A DNA stretch of 64,000 bases from Holacanthus passer (lineage: Eukaryota; Chordata; Actinopteri; Pomacanthidae), in the NCBI GenBank assembly GCA_025331565.1, contig JAFREQ010000003.1, positions 9,479,001-9,543,000 on the forward strand, given 5' to 3'. The position numbers and the translations under genes were made by a program. Below the pieces are notes generated by a model. The model saw nothing but the letters and a program-made list of their open reading frames with translations. It searched no databases and was not told the DNA's origin. Shown here piece by piece: positions 11,116 to 25,066 of the stretch (positions are counted from its first letter, which is position 1; the number at the start of each line of letters is the position of its first letter).

Positions 11116-14081
11116 CTGAAAGAAACAACACTGCTATTACTGACTGAGCTCTATTAAGGTATTTCAGCGCATCGACCAAACCTGTGTTTACAGGACTAAT
11201 CTCCGGTTGATCAACAAACTCAGTCAACCCAGACTACTGTAAATTCTTTTCCACTCTCCCGCATTACCTTTGCCATGTTGAATAGGAGGCCTTATTATAG
11301 GTCAGTGGCTGACTGGAGGCCGAAGAACAAACCAAAGCCCCTGGCAGAGCTCGCGTTGTTCCCCTCAGACCTGCTCAGGCTCACTGGAGACCAGTGCTGG
11401 AGGCCGGGATAGAGAAAGTGGCTTCTGTGCTTCAACTGTGCCCAACCTCTCTGGCTTCACAAGCCTGTGTGTGAGGCAGGTGGCTGGGCCAAGCCAAAGC
11501 GCAGCCCAAAGAGAATGCTGTGTACTTTGGAATATTTTTCTCTACCCGTGTCTTATGGAAAATATACCAGTTCGGGAGCACTTAATAGAGTATTTACATA
11601 AAACGTACAAAGATAACACAACTTTTCCCCTCCTGTGATGAGTTAACTTTTCTGAGCGTATATAGGATGAATGAGTGTGATTTATTCCAAGCCCGTCAGA
11701 CGATGCTACACCAGAGACCCAAAACATACTAAAAGTGCTTCTGACACAAGCGTGGCTTAGTGCAGCAGCCTCAAGGCAGAAGATTAAGAAAGCCTCTGGG
11801 TACGAGTGAGAGTTTACACACTCTTTCTTTGCTAACCTTAAACACACTACTAGCAGGGCATCATTCATCATGAAAAAAAAAATCACTGGGACCGAAATTG
11901 TAGTTTTATCAGCATGTCTTAAGTCGCAGCTATCCCCTTATCAAACTGGTCTTTCCTACACTCCATCTCTCTGAGTCACTGTGGGAGCTGGCTGATAAGG
12001 CCTGATTTGGGGACATCATTCGGATCCTCTTCATGCTGCAGCAAAACAGTATATGCAAGCTGGAGTAATCCAGTCCTCCATCACATGAATCATACTTTCC
12101 CTCTCCTTCCTATTTTTACAGCTGCTGTGCATCTAGATCTGCTCAAACGCTTTACTCCTCGGTGACTGAGAAAGACAAGAAACGCAGAGTGTTCAAGACT
12201 CAGGTTCTCACTGTCACTATGCTTCCTCGGTCTCTGCATAAACAACCACCAATGATCCCCTCTTGACCTTCAAACCCACGCATTCATGCCCACAAGTGTG
12301 CTAATGCTGCATGCTCATGTATTTCAGGGAAAATTTAATCTGAGAATGAGCAATGATTTGCAAGCTCTGTTTTTCTACTTTGACTTAGTCAATTAACTTT
12401 AAACCACAGGAGGTAAAACTATGAAAATGTGATGCCATATCAGACAGTCATAAAATCAACACTTGGAAAGTATTACACAAACACTGACTATTGTGTTTAC
12501 AATGGTCAGCGCTTGAATACAGTACATGAGTATATGAGTAAGGACTGAGAAACCATCAGGGATTACTAGAAATAATAGTTTCTGAAATCAGAAATTAAAA
12601 TAAATCAGCGACTAAGATACACAAAAATGAAAGACGGACTTATGTCATGTTTGAACTGGAAACTGTTTATCTTTTTCACTGTTTATATGTTTCACTGTAT
12701 ACTGTTATAATGATGTTTCACGTTTCTGACAGCTTGCAAACTCACAATCAATAACACAAATGAAATGACTACAGCGAGTGTTGCTGCAGAGTATGCCAGT
12801 TTTCTTTGCTTTCAGAGCCACGCACATCAATCAGATGAAAACGTTTCCATTTGCGCAAGCTGAGGTAAGGATAGCACACTGTAATTTATGTGTCAACCTC
12901 TGTACGCACGAAATGTGCTAGTGTTGCACCCATGAGCAGCTCTGATGAATAAACCATTTGGCCAAGCTGTTGGGATCGGAAGCTCTGTCACAGTCCATTA
13001 AAAAGCTGAGACAGAGGGATAAGCAGGGGTCTGTAACCCCGTGCCTTTGACCTCTCAGCTCAGTATTGTGGTCCTAATGCTGCCTTCATGCAGCTCCGCT
13101 ACAAAAACTGCCAGTCTGGGCTGTGGTCTGCCTTTTGCCCTTTTGCCCTCACTTCAATTTGTCATGCCAGCATCGCGTGCCCAATCATTTGTGTTGGCAC
13201 AGCTTGCATCTCTGGAGCAGCAGGAAAGCCATTAATCTAGGGCTAGTGGGTCTTTAGGGGCTGTGTGAGGACCATTGGTCACCAAAACACACCCTGATCT
13301 TACTCAAAGATGCAGTCAGAAATAGGCGCCACAATTGAAGAAATGTGTATAAATATTTAAATCTGCAGAAATGCTAAATAAATAAGACCTGTTCCCATGT
13401 AAAATGTCATTACTTTGTCTTTGATCCTATTTTCCTGTTCTGTTTCCACTCACTGTCGACAGACTATGTGTGATGTATTTTTAAATGTGCACTGGACGAG
13501 CCTGCGTTTGCATGCAAGCACTGCACATCACAGATATAATATAAAAGTAGGGTTGTCATATCATGTGCTCTTCATTTTGTTTAAATTCTACAAAACAAAT
13601 GTAAAGACTGAGAATTACGTCAACTTCTTTCAGTTTTCACCAAATAGACACACTTAGTTCATACAAGTTCATGCACTTAAAACTATGTGGAGGAGTTCAT
13701 GAATGCAACAGTTCCAGGAAAAGAATAACAAATGAATATATTCCCATCTGACTGGTGTATTTTCTCCAGAGAGTCGACTCTCTGCAGTCCCTTATCCACC
13801 TTGCTATCATGCGGGCAGACAGAGGAGCTGAGGGCAATTAAAATGAAATACAAGGTCGTTAAGTTTTGAGAGGATTTGAAATGTTAAAAGCATTGACCAT
13901 GCTCAGACACTTAAACCCCAAATCTATGTTGTGGTGTTTTGCAGCGTCAGTGAAAACTTACTGTAAATGTAGAAATGGAAAATCTACCCCAGGACATGCT
14001 CTTATCTTACACTGGAAATACCTTCCTTTCTATGGCAAGACTGACCGCAGTGGAAGTCAGCAGAGAACATGTAAGGACTGC

Positions 14082-14110
14082 AGTGTGTGTGTGTGTGTGT
14101 GTGTTTGTGT
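14082..14110 (+). repeat. (GT)n microsatellite
   Basis: GT repeat with one TTT interruption. Confidence 0.95.
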
Positions 14111-14603
14111 GATCTTGACTACAGAGTCAAACAGTCCACACATCACCAGGTCTTGTAGACTTGGCTGCAATCTAGGAGGAATTTATGAATGGTTTGGTTG
14201 GTCAGGAGCTTAGTTACTTCTGTGCTCTTTCCTTTCTCTCAGACTTGTGCTGTTGCTGCTCCAACAGGCTTGAATAACCTCAGTGATGCAATCTCTCCAC
14301 AGACGCCCAGCTGATGTTCCATTGTTAAAAAAAAAGAAAAAACTAATGGTGGTAGGGGGTTAGTGCCCCTGCTTTAAGTGGGAAAAATGACATCACAGTA
14401 GAAAAAAGCCACTCCTGATAAGGTATGTGACTTCAGTATATTTGCGTGATCTTGCACTGAACTCGAAGAGTCCATATGTCGTTTATCAGCTGTGTTGGGT
14501 AATTGCACGGCTGCGATTGTGTACTTGGCAGCAAATGCTCTGCTCTTTATGTCATCTGAGTGAATATCTGAACAATATGTAATTCCTGGCAATCGCATAG
14601 TGA

Positions 14604-14609
<6 letters not shown>

Positions 14610-14634
<25 letters not shown>
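14610..14634 (+). repeat. 25-bp poly-A run
   Basis: Twenty-five consecutive A, then GAAAAG. No retroposed sequence could be recognised directly upstream, so it is not assigned to an element. Confidence 0.9.
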
Positions 14635-16190
14635 GAAAAGCGATAAGGATGATGAGATGTCTTTACTAGGCTGCGCTTAAGCTGGAATGTTGAAATCAAA
14701 CAAGCTGAGAGTCGGGTCTGTAACGCAGGGCAGAGGAAGGGTGCCGCCAGTATGGTGGATTCACAATGTGATGAGCTCAGGGAATCCACCTGGTTGAAGC
14801 TGTGCCAGATTTGCTCCAAATTGTTCAGAGAGACCAAACCATGGGTGTGTGCAGTCTAGAGACATCTCCCACCGCTGGGCAGATGGATGCTAGTGAATTA
14901 GGCCAAAGATTGTTTAAGTTTCCGAGGGAGGATCTGAACGTCCCAGAGACAGTGTCTGGTATTTTTAGAATCCATTCCCCTCTTTGTAAGATGCTTCTCA
15001 TAAGTCATTGGCGCAAATCGCTAATCCCCACTGAAAACAAACCAAGACTCACCTGTTCCATTCATTTTCCTGGCAGTCAGGGGGAAAGGAACAAGGTAAC
15101 AGTAACAGATTTGAGGATGACACATCGGGCCGGGCGGCTGGCTGAACCGGTACAGTAGCAAGTTGTGAGTCAGACGCTGACACTGGAAAGCAGGGAAGCA
15201 TTTGAAGAATGGGTGACTATGTGGTGTGTGTGATTCACTGCTCGTGTGGTGAACAACCCTCAGAGAAGGGCCATGCCACCGGGCCCTGTAAAAGGTCGTC
15301 TGTTATTCCACATTTCCAAGCACTCGGTGCTTTTATTGCAGCACCAAGACTCACAAAAGTTTCGGGGCCAAATAGGTGTGTAATGGCGCTGCGTTGAGCT
15401 CGGCTGGCTGACTGACATGGTGAGAGGGAACAGTTGACAACACAGGAGTCTGATCCACTCAGCATTCTCTACAGCGTCATGAACTCATTCTCACTCTCTC
15501 GAAGTTTCATCTGTCCCACATCTTTCCCAGCACTCTTCCTTCTTTGCCTTTTTTGCCCTTGCTCTGTCTCTGCCCTCCCACTTGTGCTCCATTTTCCATC
15601 TTAATCCCTCCCTCTTTATTTGTCCCCGTTCACTCTTCTTTTTGTTTGGTCCTCTGCAGCACTTTGACTCTCTCTCTCTCTTCAGAGACAGACTCTTTAA
15701 CAAGCCTGCCCCAGTGGGCAGTAGACAGAGAGGGGAGGTTATTTTTAGATTGCACACAGATTAAAAGTGGAACGTTTTTCTTCATCCTTGTAAAGAGTCC
15801 TCTTCCAGTCTCTTTCAGTCTGTAATGGAGTTTAGCATCTCTGTGGGGGATCTCGTGTTACCTCCCCCACACATACTCTTCTCTTCCCCTCCGCCAGACT
15901 CATCTAACCCCCCACCTCCTAACACACTCATCCTCTCCAAACACTGACATCATTCGACAGACCAAACTCCTTCCTCTGCCTGTGGGGGCTGTTCTGTTCT
16001 GTCTGTACACCATGAAATGGGTGAGTCTCAGTTCCTGACACAAATCAAGGAACAGGAGAAAAAAACAAGCTGTCAGAAAACACACATCTGCAGGAAAAAG
16101 AGCCCGATGTATCATTACATCCTCTGTGCAGCTCTCCTCACATGACCTTTTCCTCAACGACACTACCACATTAGACTGGTGGTGGCTTTT

Positions 16191-16233
16191 ACAAACACAC
16201 GCACACGCACACACAAGGGCGCGCACACACGCA

Positions 16234-16279
<46 letters not shown>
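16191..16279 (+). repeat. (CA)n microsatellite with GC-rich head
   Basis: From 16219 to 16278 the tract alternates purine and pyrimidine without a break, beginning GCGCGCACACACGCACGCGC and continuing as pure AC. Confidence 0.95.
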
Positions 16280-16283
<4 letters not shown>

Positions 16284-19200
16284 GCTAAAAAGGTGTTAAA
16301 AGAATAAATCACTCAACTGCATTAGGTAGAATTAGGCCAGTGCTTTATCCAGGAGCCTGGGAGGTGATGGGTGAGCTGACTTCAGTGTTTTCCTGTCTTG
16401 GACGAAAACCAAAAAGTCTGACTTTTTCCTCCTTACTCTGTACACACACACACGCACATATATTTCCCCCACCATGTGGATCACCTCATCTCTGGCCTGA
16501 ACTGGTGAAGTGAGAGGGGGAGACATGGCCCTGTGGGTTTTACTAGTCCTACTCTCACTGACCCGTGCCAGGGTCTAAAGTCGGATACAGCTCCTGTTAC
16601 TTTCCTTGAAAATGGTCCCGTTCCTTTGAAAATATTCTGTTTTTAGCATTGCAGCTTTCCCTCACCCTTAATTTGAAGGAGTGAACTCTTAAGGAGCGGG
16701 CGACATTGCGTGGTAAAAGGCCTGGCAGGGACCAAGCAGGAAATCTTTCATTAAAACTCACTTAAGGTCCATCATGACTTGAAGCTATGTGTTAGATATT
16801 GAATAATAAGTGACATAGAGCAACTCTGTTGAAGGGTTCATAATGCCCTCTATTACAGTGTGACCAATGAGCCCTGGGAACTAAGCTGAAAATCAGCAGT
16901 CTAGATAAATCATAGATTAGGGACTAAAATTTTAAGCTTTTGAAGGACAGAGGTGTTTGAAGTTGTCTGCAGGCCTGTGTGTGCTTGATCAAAGGCATGC
17001 CATCCATGAACTTTCATGATGTTCTCACAATGGAACCAGAACAAAGAGCAAAAAGTGCGAGCTGGCCGTTGTAAAAGCGAAGTGAAAAGTGAAGAGGGAA
17101 AGTGATAAAGACAAACCAAAAAATGAAGTCTAATCACAGTGCACTCTGGTGACTTGCAGAACATCAAACCACTTCAAATTGCTCCTTCTCAAGCATATTT
17201 TATTGGTGCTATGGGAACTACAGTCAGAAAACAAGGAACACATTTTGGGCTAATTGTCGATCACACATAAAAATATCTATGTGGGATATGTTACTTTATC
17301 CAAAACATATGGTGCAACAGAGAGAAGCTGCTCTCCAACAGAAATAGATGTATCCAACTGTTTTACCAAAACACTGCCACCCCCGCTCTTTCTTATCCTT
17401 CCCTTCATCTCGCCCATGAGGAAAATCGTGGAAAACAAAATGTCAGCAATAATGCGGGACTTCTTCTGTGAAATAGAATAGCCGAGGCCAAACATGTTAT
17501 TTCATAAGCAGAATACACACGAGTGCCTCAGGGAATATGAAGAACCCAGTGGCAGCTCTGGCTCAGGCCCCGTCTTTGCAGTAGTTAGACGGAAACCTGA
17601 TAGTAATACCTCTGCCCACCCTCTTTCTTCCTCGCTGCTCCCCTCTGAGTCTGTCATTCTAGCCAAAGGAGGTACCTCGACCACAGCAGCAGCCCGGCAT
17701 CTCACAGAGCCACGAGGATTTAAAAGGGCTTTCCCTGGAGCATCACAGATTCGGGGTCTGCACTTATGTCTGGAGATGAGAGAGGAAGAGTGGCAGAGGT
17801 GGAAAGAAGACAGAGCAGGAGCTGTTCAGGAGCTGGGAGAGCGAAGGAGATAACATCAATGCTCTGTGCTGATAGTGAGACAGTCCGGGGATTCCCTAGC
17901 CCCTCTCCCAGGTGTACGCCTGTGTCTACAAGACAACTAAGCTCCTTAGATGTGTTTAAGCTTCTCAAATAAAAGTAGCAGAGAGAAAGAGGCATTTGTG
18001 GTCCAGGCGATGATCTGCCTATTAGGCTTTCTATTGTTAGAAGAAATCTGAAAGTACAAGGTTTCCTTTTTCAGACCTGCAGCAGGAAAAGCCTTTCTGC
18101 TCCAGGGCTACAGAGCGTTTATGTTGTTAGCATACCTGGAGCTGTGCCTCCTGCAGAAAACATTCTCATTAAGCCCAGAGTCTCTGGAATTATAGGCAGA
18201 AGTATTCCTTCAGTGAGGCTGGCTGCTGCATACAATGACTGGCAAAGCTGAAAAGTTAGTGATTCGATCTGCTTCATACAGATGCTGATCCTCTTAGTAA
18301 GTGCTACTCAACATATGTAACACAAAAAAAAATACAAATCTTTAAAACTGTCCATGTTTGCCAAAAAGTAGTTCTGAAATCCTGCAACTTTTACCAAAAC
18401 TTCTTTGCCACATTCATGCATAACAAGTAATGGTGCAATATACTGCAAATCTGCTTTATGCCTGCAGAACCAAAAAATGTAATGTAAATGTAAATGAAAA
18501 AGACAGATGTACTTGATATAGTTACCATACACAACTGTGGCATGATGACACTTTGGAGAAGAATTTGAGCCATCCGTACCTTTCCAGAGTCAACATCCTT
18601 ATGATAATGCTGCCTGCATGAGATGATTTAATACTGTGTTAACATGTAGCAGAGCAGCCTTCCCACGGCTATATAAACACCACACAACCCAAAGCAGCAC
18701 CAGCTCACTGCACCTCACACTAATGAGGCCATTGTTAGCCCACTGTGAGTTGATCACTCCCATAATCTGTGAACACATCCGCCTCCACGGTACACTGTCT
18801 CTAACTGTTGTATTTACTTGTAATACCACTGTGGCTCACAGGGAGAAGCTCTGTTAGTTTAGGCCAGCTGCACAAGCCCACTCACCAGATCTGGATAAAG
18901 ATGGAAGCTTTTGAAAGTCACCCCTTTAAAAAAAAAGTTAGATTTCTCACAACCTACTGAATAAAGTGGGTCTTTGTAGCATGAAATGATGTGCACCACT
19001 TGGCTCATAACTGTTTCATCAAGAAGTTCATTTTGCTATCCTGGCCTCAAGGAGAACCTAGAGGGCTAATAAAGATTAGAAACACACTTATCTCTAGTAT
19101 CAGTTGTCATTTTCGGCCTCAGTGGTTGTCGAGGGGCTGATTGCATCTCGCAGACTGTCAATCTCATGTCTGACATCAGATGGAGAGTGAAACAGATTGG

Positions 19201-19479
19201 CAGATGAAGCCACACTCTTTGAGTTCCCTGCTGCTTTAACCTCTCCCATCTGCGTCAGCAGTCACACATGGTTCACATAACGAATCCCTTTCTTCTCCTT
19301 GGCAGTTTAAGGCTACATGCAAACACGGAAATGAGATATACACTACTGTGCTGAGGCTGAATCTTGTGGGGTGGGCACCAACTTTCTGCTGCAGAGATAT
19401 AACCAACAGATAGCCACGAGGAACCACGAGAGGCCATTTAAGAAAAAACACATGTAGGTGTGTGCATACATGGCTGCAT

Positions 19480-19532
<53 letters not shown>
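19480..19532 (+). repeat. (CA)n microsatellite
   Basis: About 25 uninterrupted CA units. It creates Cys-Val frames on the minus strand that are not genes. Confidence 0.95.
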
Positions 19533-19536
<4 letters not shown>

Positions 19537-20818
19537 AATTTAAACTCTCTCACACATACATACATACACAGAGATTGAGTTGACGGAGAAGACCATTCTT
19601 TATAGTCCACAAAGTCAACTGGGTTCAGGCAGAGTGAAAGAGTTGCAGGAGGCCAAACTTGCTTGCCAAACTGATACTTTTTTCCTTGGATAGATAGATT
19701 TCGTGTTTTTGTGATCAGTGAAATATTTATTTATGGCTTGGCACACGGCGGTGAATTTACATGAAAAACCTGATTTACTATTTCCCTTTTTGATCCCCTT
19801 AAATTTGCAGCTTTCCTAAATAGAAAAACAAAAAGAGAATCTGGGATAACAAAACTGAATAAAAAAAAGAATCAAGCAAATTAAAGGTACATTTCAACCA
19901 GTCTGACACTCCCCTCAAATGACAATGTTTAACTTTAATTTATACTGAAGTTTGTCATTACTCCACCCTGTCACTTCACCCATCTGTACCTCCCATTTCT
20001 ACAGCCGAGCCACCTGTTTCAGCCCTATAAAAAGTGAGTATATTACCCTTGAAAAGTGAGTGTTTCACACTCAAAAGGTTTGAGGGAACTATTTCCTGCA
20101 ACTTTGCAGCACAAACACATCTCGATCCACTCTCAAGTGAAGGGAAGTGGATGAATGTGAGGGGCTTGTAGACACTCAAGAGCTTTTTAAAGAGATACAG
20201 GCTGTCATAGATCAAGATAGAGAGACGGTAAACAATGAACCTTCTGGCACCGACTAAAGAAAAATGAAGCAATCAGTCTCTTAATTTTGCCAAAAATAAA
20301 CAAATCCAATATAGTCTGGCTAAATTTGTTTCCAGAATTTTGTTTTGTTAATCGCCAAAGATTTGTCATTTTTATTGTCCACTCTTCAAAGCAATGCACA
20401 TGGTGTACGGGACAAAGACAGTGCATACCCACAGACATACATACACTTAAGAACATCCTCTGCCGTGGGTTAGAATGCATGAAATAAAGACAATTAATAA
20501 ATGGGCCTGTGATAATAAACAATAGAAATAATAACAATAAATATATATCTTTGACATAAAAAAAACAGCAGCAGTCACTAATCTCTAACAAAGGGTAATT
20601 TGTTTAGTAAGGTGGCAGAGGATGGCACAAAAGATCACTTAAAGATTTTTTTGTTTCTCATAGTTGCCAGTATCCTGTTATCATTAGAATTAATTATATG
20701 AGTTTACATTCCCATGCAGTGTTAGCCTCCATGTCAATTTGTGCCTATGTTTGTGTGTGTGTATGCGTAACCTTTAGTGTGTGGGTGGCGGCTGAAGAAC
20801 CTTTAAGTTGAAGGAGTT

Positions 20819-20873
20819 CACACACAAACACATGCGTGCGCGCACACACACACACACAAACACACACACACTA
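20819..20873 (+). repeat. Interrupted (CA)n microsatellite
   Basis: CA runs with a GCGTGCGCGC core and AA interruptions. Confidence 0.9.
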
Positions 20874-21341
20874 CCACACTCTCACCCTCCCCCTAACACA
20901 GGCTCTGTGAATGTTTGGCTGTGCCAGCTGTGTGAGCTTGAGGCTGGGTGTGGGGTGTATACAATTGTCTGACAGACTGCATGGTGTGTATACACATAGT
21001 CATAAACAGAATCTGGAGCGGAAGCGCTGATCACCTAGATGTGCTTGACCTTATGACCCTGGGGCTGAACTGTTATGTTTTCACTATGTGTAATACTTGG
21101 CCCATACAACTGGAGGAAACACTGGGCGCTGCACTGCCAGAGAAACTGTTTGTGAGTGTGTATGTGAGACAGGACACATGCGTTTGAGAATTTTCCTGAT
21201 TTCATCTCTTCGTTCATGGTCTTGTATGAAAGTAAATATAAATTATCCGAAAGTCTGTTTGCGTGTGTGCGCATGCAAGTGTGTAAACATGTCTGTGTCC
21301 AAGTCTTTGATGCTGACCACAGTGGCACTGCGCTGTAGTGA

Positions 21342-21361
21342 ACTGAGAGAGAGAGAGAGAC
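21342..21361 (+). repeat. (GA)n microsatellite
   Basis: GA repeat of about ten units. A similar one lies at 21798-21819. Confidence 0.9.
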
Positions 21362-24300
21362 CCACATTTTGAGTCAAAAACATCTGCATTTATATATAAC
21401 TACTCTCAAAAAAACAGGAACAGAATTATATGTGTGCTGTGAAAGTGGGAAAACTATCTGCATTGCCAGCTTGCTTGAAGAAGAGTTCCATAAATATGCT
21501 TAGAATATAACAGCTCTGGCCAAACACCTTGCAGAACAAATGGAAAGCTCACCTGGATTTTCAAGGCCCTCATACCACACAGGTGAGGCAAGCAATGCTT
21601 TTACAAACATCCATGACCCTGTTTTCATAGGATGACAGTTTTACCTTCCAACCTGAGGGATTTATACCTTTAAAACACTTGTGGCTGAGTGTCTAAGAGC
21701 AACAACGCTTTTTAAAAACAAGCGATTGAAAAGCTAAGCATTGTCAAGAACCTTTTGCACTCATGCAGCGTGACGCAGATGACTGGGAGGCCAAACAGAG
21801 AGAGCGAGAGAGAGAGAGACTGTCTGATGACTGTATCACCCAAACGCAGCTTTCCCTTTATCTGCGCCTTTGCGTGTGTGAGTATGTGTACATGAGTGAA
21901 TGGAAACACGGCCATCGTCTGCTAGCACTTCATGTCATTCCAGCTTTCAACTCCTGAAGGGCCAAGAAGCCACTGTGAACTCCTTGAGCAAACACTCTGG
22001 AGCAAGGAGAGGGAAGAGTGCGGGACGAAGATCTAGCAAACATGCCCGTTTGAACCGGAAATATTCAGCTGGGTTAGAGCTCATAGCTTTTTGAACCGGG
22101 GACACTAGAGAGGACCTGGCAAATATATGTGTGTTTGAAGGCCAAACAGTGTGGAAGGCAGAGCTCCCATGGGGAATCTGACAGGAGACTCTCCACTTTG
22201 CTGACAGTTTAAATAAGAAGGCACAATAAGCTCAGTCATCGAGGAAAAGATCATCTCATCCTCTCTATGAAGATAAGGCATTATTCCTCCCCTATTGCTG
22301 GAAAACAACAATTTATTTCCATTTTACAGAAGTGCAGAATACACTATACTGTACGTACACATCAGCCACACACTGAGAGACACAGAGAGAGAGAAATTCA
22401 TTATCCCATTCTTCAATGGCATGAGGTGCCAGGTTCATTGACTGACAGAGCTAATTAGAGAGGCATGAAAGTTTGGGCAGCATGTGACTCCTCTGACCCA
22501 TAAAAAAACCTGTCATGTTTGTTGGTTCAACTGAGGGCATTATCTTTTCATTTCATCTAACAATGGTATCAAGGTTCACTCCGTTATACCATAAACAGAT
22601 GTAGTGCAAGAGTCAAATAAAACCCAGTATTACTTTATGCATGAGCGCCAGATTATTCCAAATAATAAAAATGAAGGTGAGATAACTCCAGTAAACCCGG
22701 TGGTCGATGTGAGATAAAAAAAAATCCATCTTTCTGGCTTTTGTGGTGCCTCCTCTCTGAACCTTTTCAAAATGACATGTCTGTCAACACTTAAAATGAA
22801 TGTGGTCATCTGTCCATGACACAGATTGCTGTAGCATGGATGACAGTCATCAGTAGTCCTAGGCAGAAGCTTTGAAGTGAGACCACAGCGCACTCCTTTC
22901 CACCCAGTTCTCATGGCTTTCCCTTTAAATAGAGCATGACATCAGACTCTGCGCAGGTCTACCGGCCCGAGCCCAAAACAAATGTGTCCAAACAATGCTA
23001 CATCTGGAGCGAAACCCAGGACTGAGAGGGGAAGAGCAGGAATGTAGCGGAAAAGGGGTTGAAAAAGGGAAAGCGGTCCTAAAGCTGTTTAGCTCTAGGA
23101 CCCTGGCCAAGACGTCTGGGGATGTGCCTGAGCTATAATTTACTGGTGATTCCCCTTGCTTTCCTCCCCCCAAAGACCTGATGTCACTACAACAGACCCG
23201 AGCACCAGGCAGAATGAAAATTTGAAGCACTATTGCTATTTCTTAGTGTAATGCAGTGATGTCTGTTCTTGTCTATTTTAATCTCAGTACATTGAAAGGC
23301 CCAATACTGACTAATATCAAACATTTCCTACAGACCACCAACCACTGTGTTACTTGCACGGTGGTGAGGCAACTTTAACACTTTAACCTCTAGGTTGCAG
23401 AAAGTTTGCAAAGAAGTTCAGAGAGAAAAGCAATTTCTTGGTTTGATGTGGTGCATTATTCTGACTTTTTCAGTGCAGATGTGGGAGGAGGTCTTCAGAA
23501 AGTCTTCTCAGGCAGCCTGTTCTTGTTGTCCCTGTCAGAAGCAATCAGAGCTGCTGGGTCTGCATTCACGCAGCAGAAGGAGCGGAGGAGCAGGCAAATA
23601 TTCAGGCCAATTTTCTGCCTGTTGGATAAAGTGTCTAACAAACACATGACGGCTGATCCAACGGTTATTTGTCAGTAGACACATAGTATAACGGCTACAA
23701 TCTGACAGAGGGTACTTGAACTTATAGTCCATAGAAATGTACGCAACAATACACTAACACATATACGTACATGCACATAGTCACACAAGCACACACACAT
23801 CAATCTGTGTGTCTGTGAGTGGATTTGTGTGGGAGCTCAGGGGGCCTTTTAGATTGAAGGTGTGACCTGACAAACAGAGACGTACGGAAGGATGGAAAAT
23901 ATGCTGTGTGTCCTGTCTGAAGAGGAGGACACAGATAGGGAGGAATATATGAGGAGAGGAAGGAGGTGGGGAAAGAACTGAGGGAGTCTCCTCTCCCACG
24001 AGTCATGTGTTTTACATCTGTACTGCACTGAGTCTGCTCAGCTTACGAAGCCTCAGCCTCCAAATCCTATTGACAGGCTCAATTCTAGGAGGTCAATCAG
24101 AGCGCTACCAATTGGAGAGGGCAACAGAGAGGATGGAGGTGACTGATATGTCTGATGCACCTTCGTATTTTAAGGTTTATACTGTAAGTCAACAGGTGCT
24201 CAAGAAGCTGCCCAGCTGAGAGCATCCTGATGCTGCAAAAGTCCCTTCCAAAACTAAGTTGTACTGACTTTATATAATGAAATGAGAAAAACTGAGAGAG

Positions 24301-24765
24301 GTGCCTTATTGAAAATGCAGGAAAAGAAGGATAAAATAAAAATGTAGATATTATGATTGTACATTTTGTCACTAAAAATTAATCTTACTGTCTGTATCTA
24401 TACAGTGGCTGAGTAAGAATTAAGTTAATCATGTTGCTGTCACCTCAATATCTGCAGCCTAAATAAATAAAAATATGTTATCTCGCCATTCGAACTGCAA
24501 AGAGACATTTGCCAACCATGACAGTGCAGGTCATGAAAATCTGTTTTCAAAAAAGTCAAGTGAGAAAGAACACTCTCGCTAACACTGTGCATGTTTCCAT
24601 CCTCAACTCTACCAAAAAAATATCTATTTAAATCAGACTACAATTTATTTTACTGTAGCAACGAGACTATGGCTCACTCATGTTTGAGGTATGATACATG
24701 ATCCAAATCTAAACGGAAGAGTAGGCCCAACACCAAAATTCATAACACACAGTATGACTGTAACA

Positions 24766-24811
24766 TAAGATAAGATAAGTCTTTATTGATCCCTAAGGAG
24801 GAAATTCAGGA
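24766..24811 (-). mobile_element. Short 5'-truncated LINE 3' end with GATAA tail
   Basis: Reading the minus strand, a C/T-rich then G-rich hairpin-like segment (TCCTCCTTAGGGA) is followed by ATCAATAAAG and TTATC repeats. This is the same architecture as the tail of the LINE at 37.1 kb, and the same form is widespread in percomorph genomes. Only about 45 bp can be assigned. The element is a severely 5'-truncated copy oriented like the large LINE. Confidence 0.7.
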
Positions 24812-25013
24812 CTTGTCACACGCAAGTTTGTTTATATCAGGAAAGTCTGTAAATCAGAAATTAACACAGGCCTATATTTTCAGTTACGATCAACAGACAC
24901 ACATAATGTTGATTTTTAATCACGAAGGCAACTCTTCAATTACGTATTTAAATTTAGCTGAAAATTATATGAGCAAAGAAATTAAGGTTTGGCTTTCTAA
25001 TGTGTTTACGGAA

Positions 25014-25066
25014 ACAAAAAAAAAAGCTTTTACCACCAAAAAAAAAAAAAAAGCTTTTACCACCAA
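25014..25066 (+). repeat. Tandem duplication of an A-rich block
   Basis: A run of A followed by AAGCTTTTACCACCAA occurs twice in direct repeat (first ending near 25039, second ending at 25066), with the A-run longer in the second copy. Confidence 0.85.

Larger units (their letters stand above)
11116..16190. other. No gene seen
   Basis: Contains a GT repeat, a 25-A run and a C/T-rich stretch at 15480-15910. Frames such as 14802-15158 (plus) show no domain. Confidence 0.55.
16280..24765. other. No gene seen
   Basis: Microsatellites at 19.5, 20.8, 21.3 and 21.8 kb. A 119-codon plus frame at 17494-17853 shows no domain. No transposon was recognised. Confidence 0.55.

Noticed and set aside
15050..15100. 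19-nt segment with a strong acceptor (CATTTTCCTGGCAG) and donor-like AAG|GTAACA on the plus strand
   Set aside because: Not a multiple of three, donor mediocre, no neighbouring exon. It is a useful reminder that close splice-like pairs occur by chance.
17494..17853. 119-codon plus-strand frame
   Set aside because: No domain, an overlapping minus-strand frame of similar quality, and a length expected by chance.
19236..19610. Cys-Val repeat frames over CA microsatellites (also at 16.2, 44.6, 46.8 and 51.5 kb)
   Set aside because: These are translations of CA/GT repeats, not genes.
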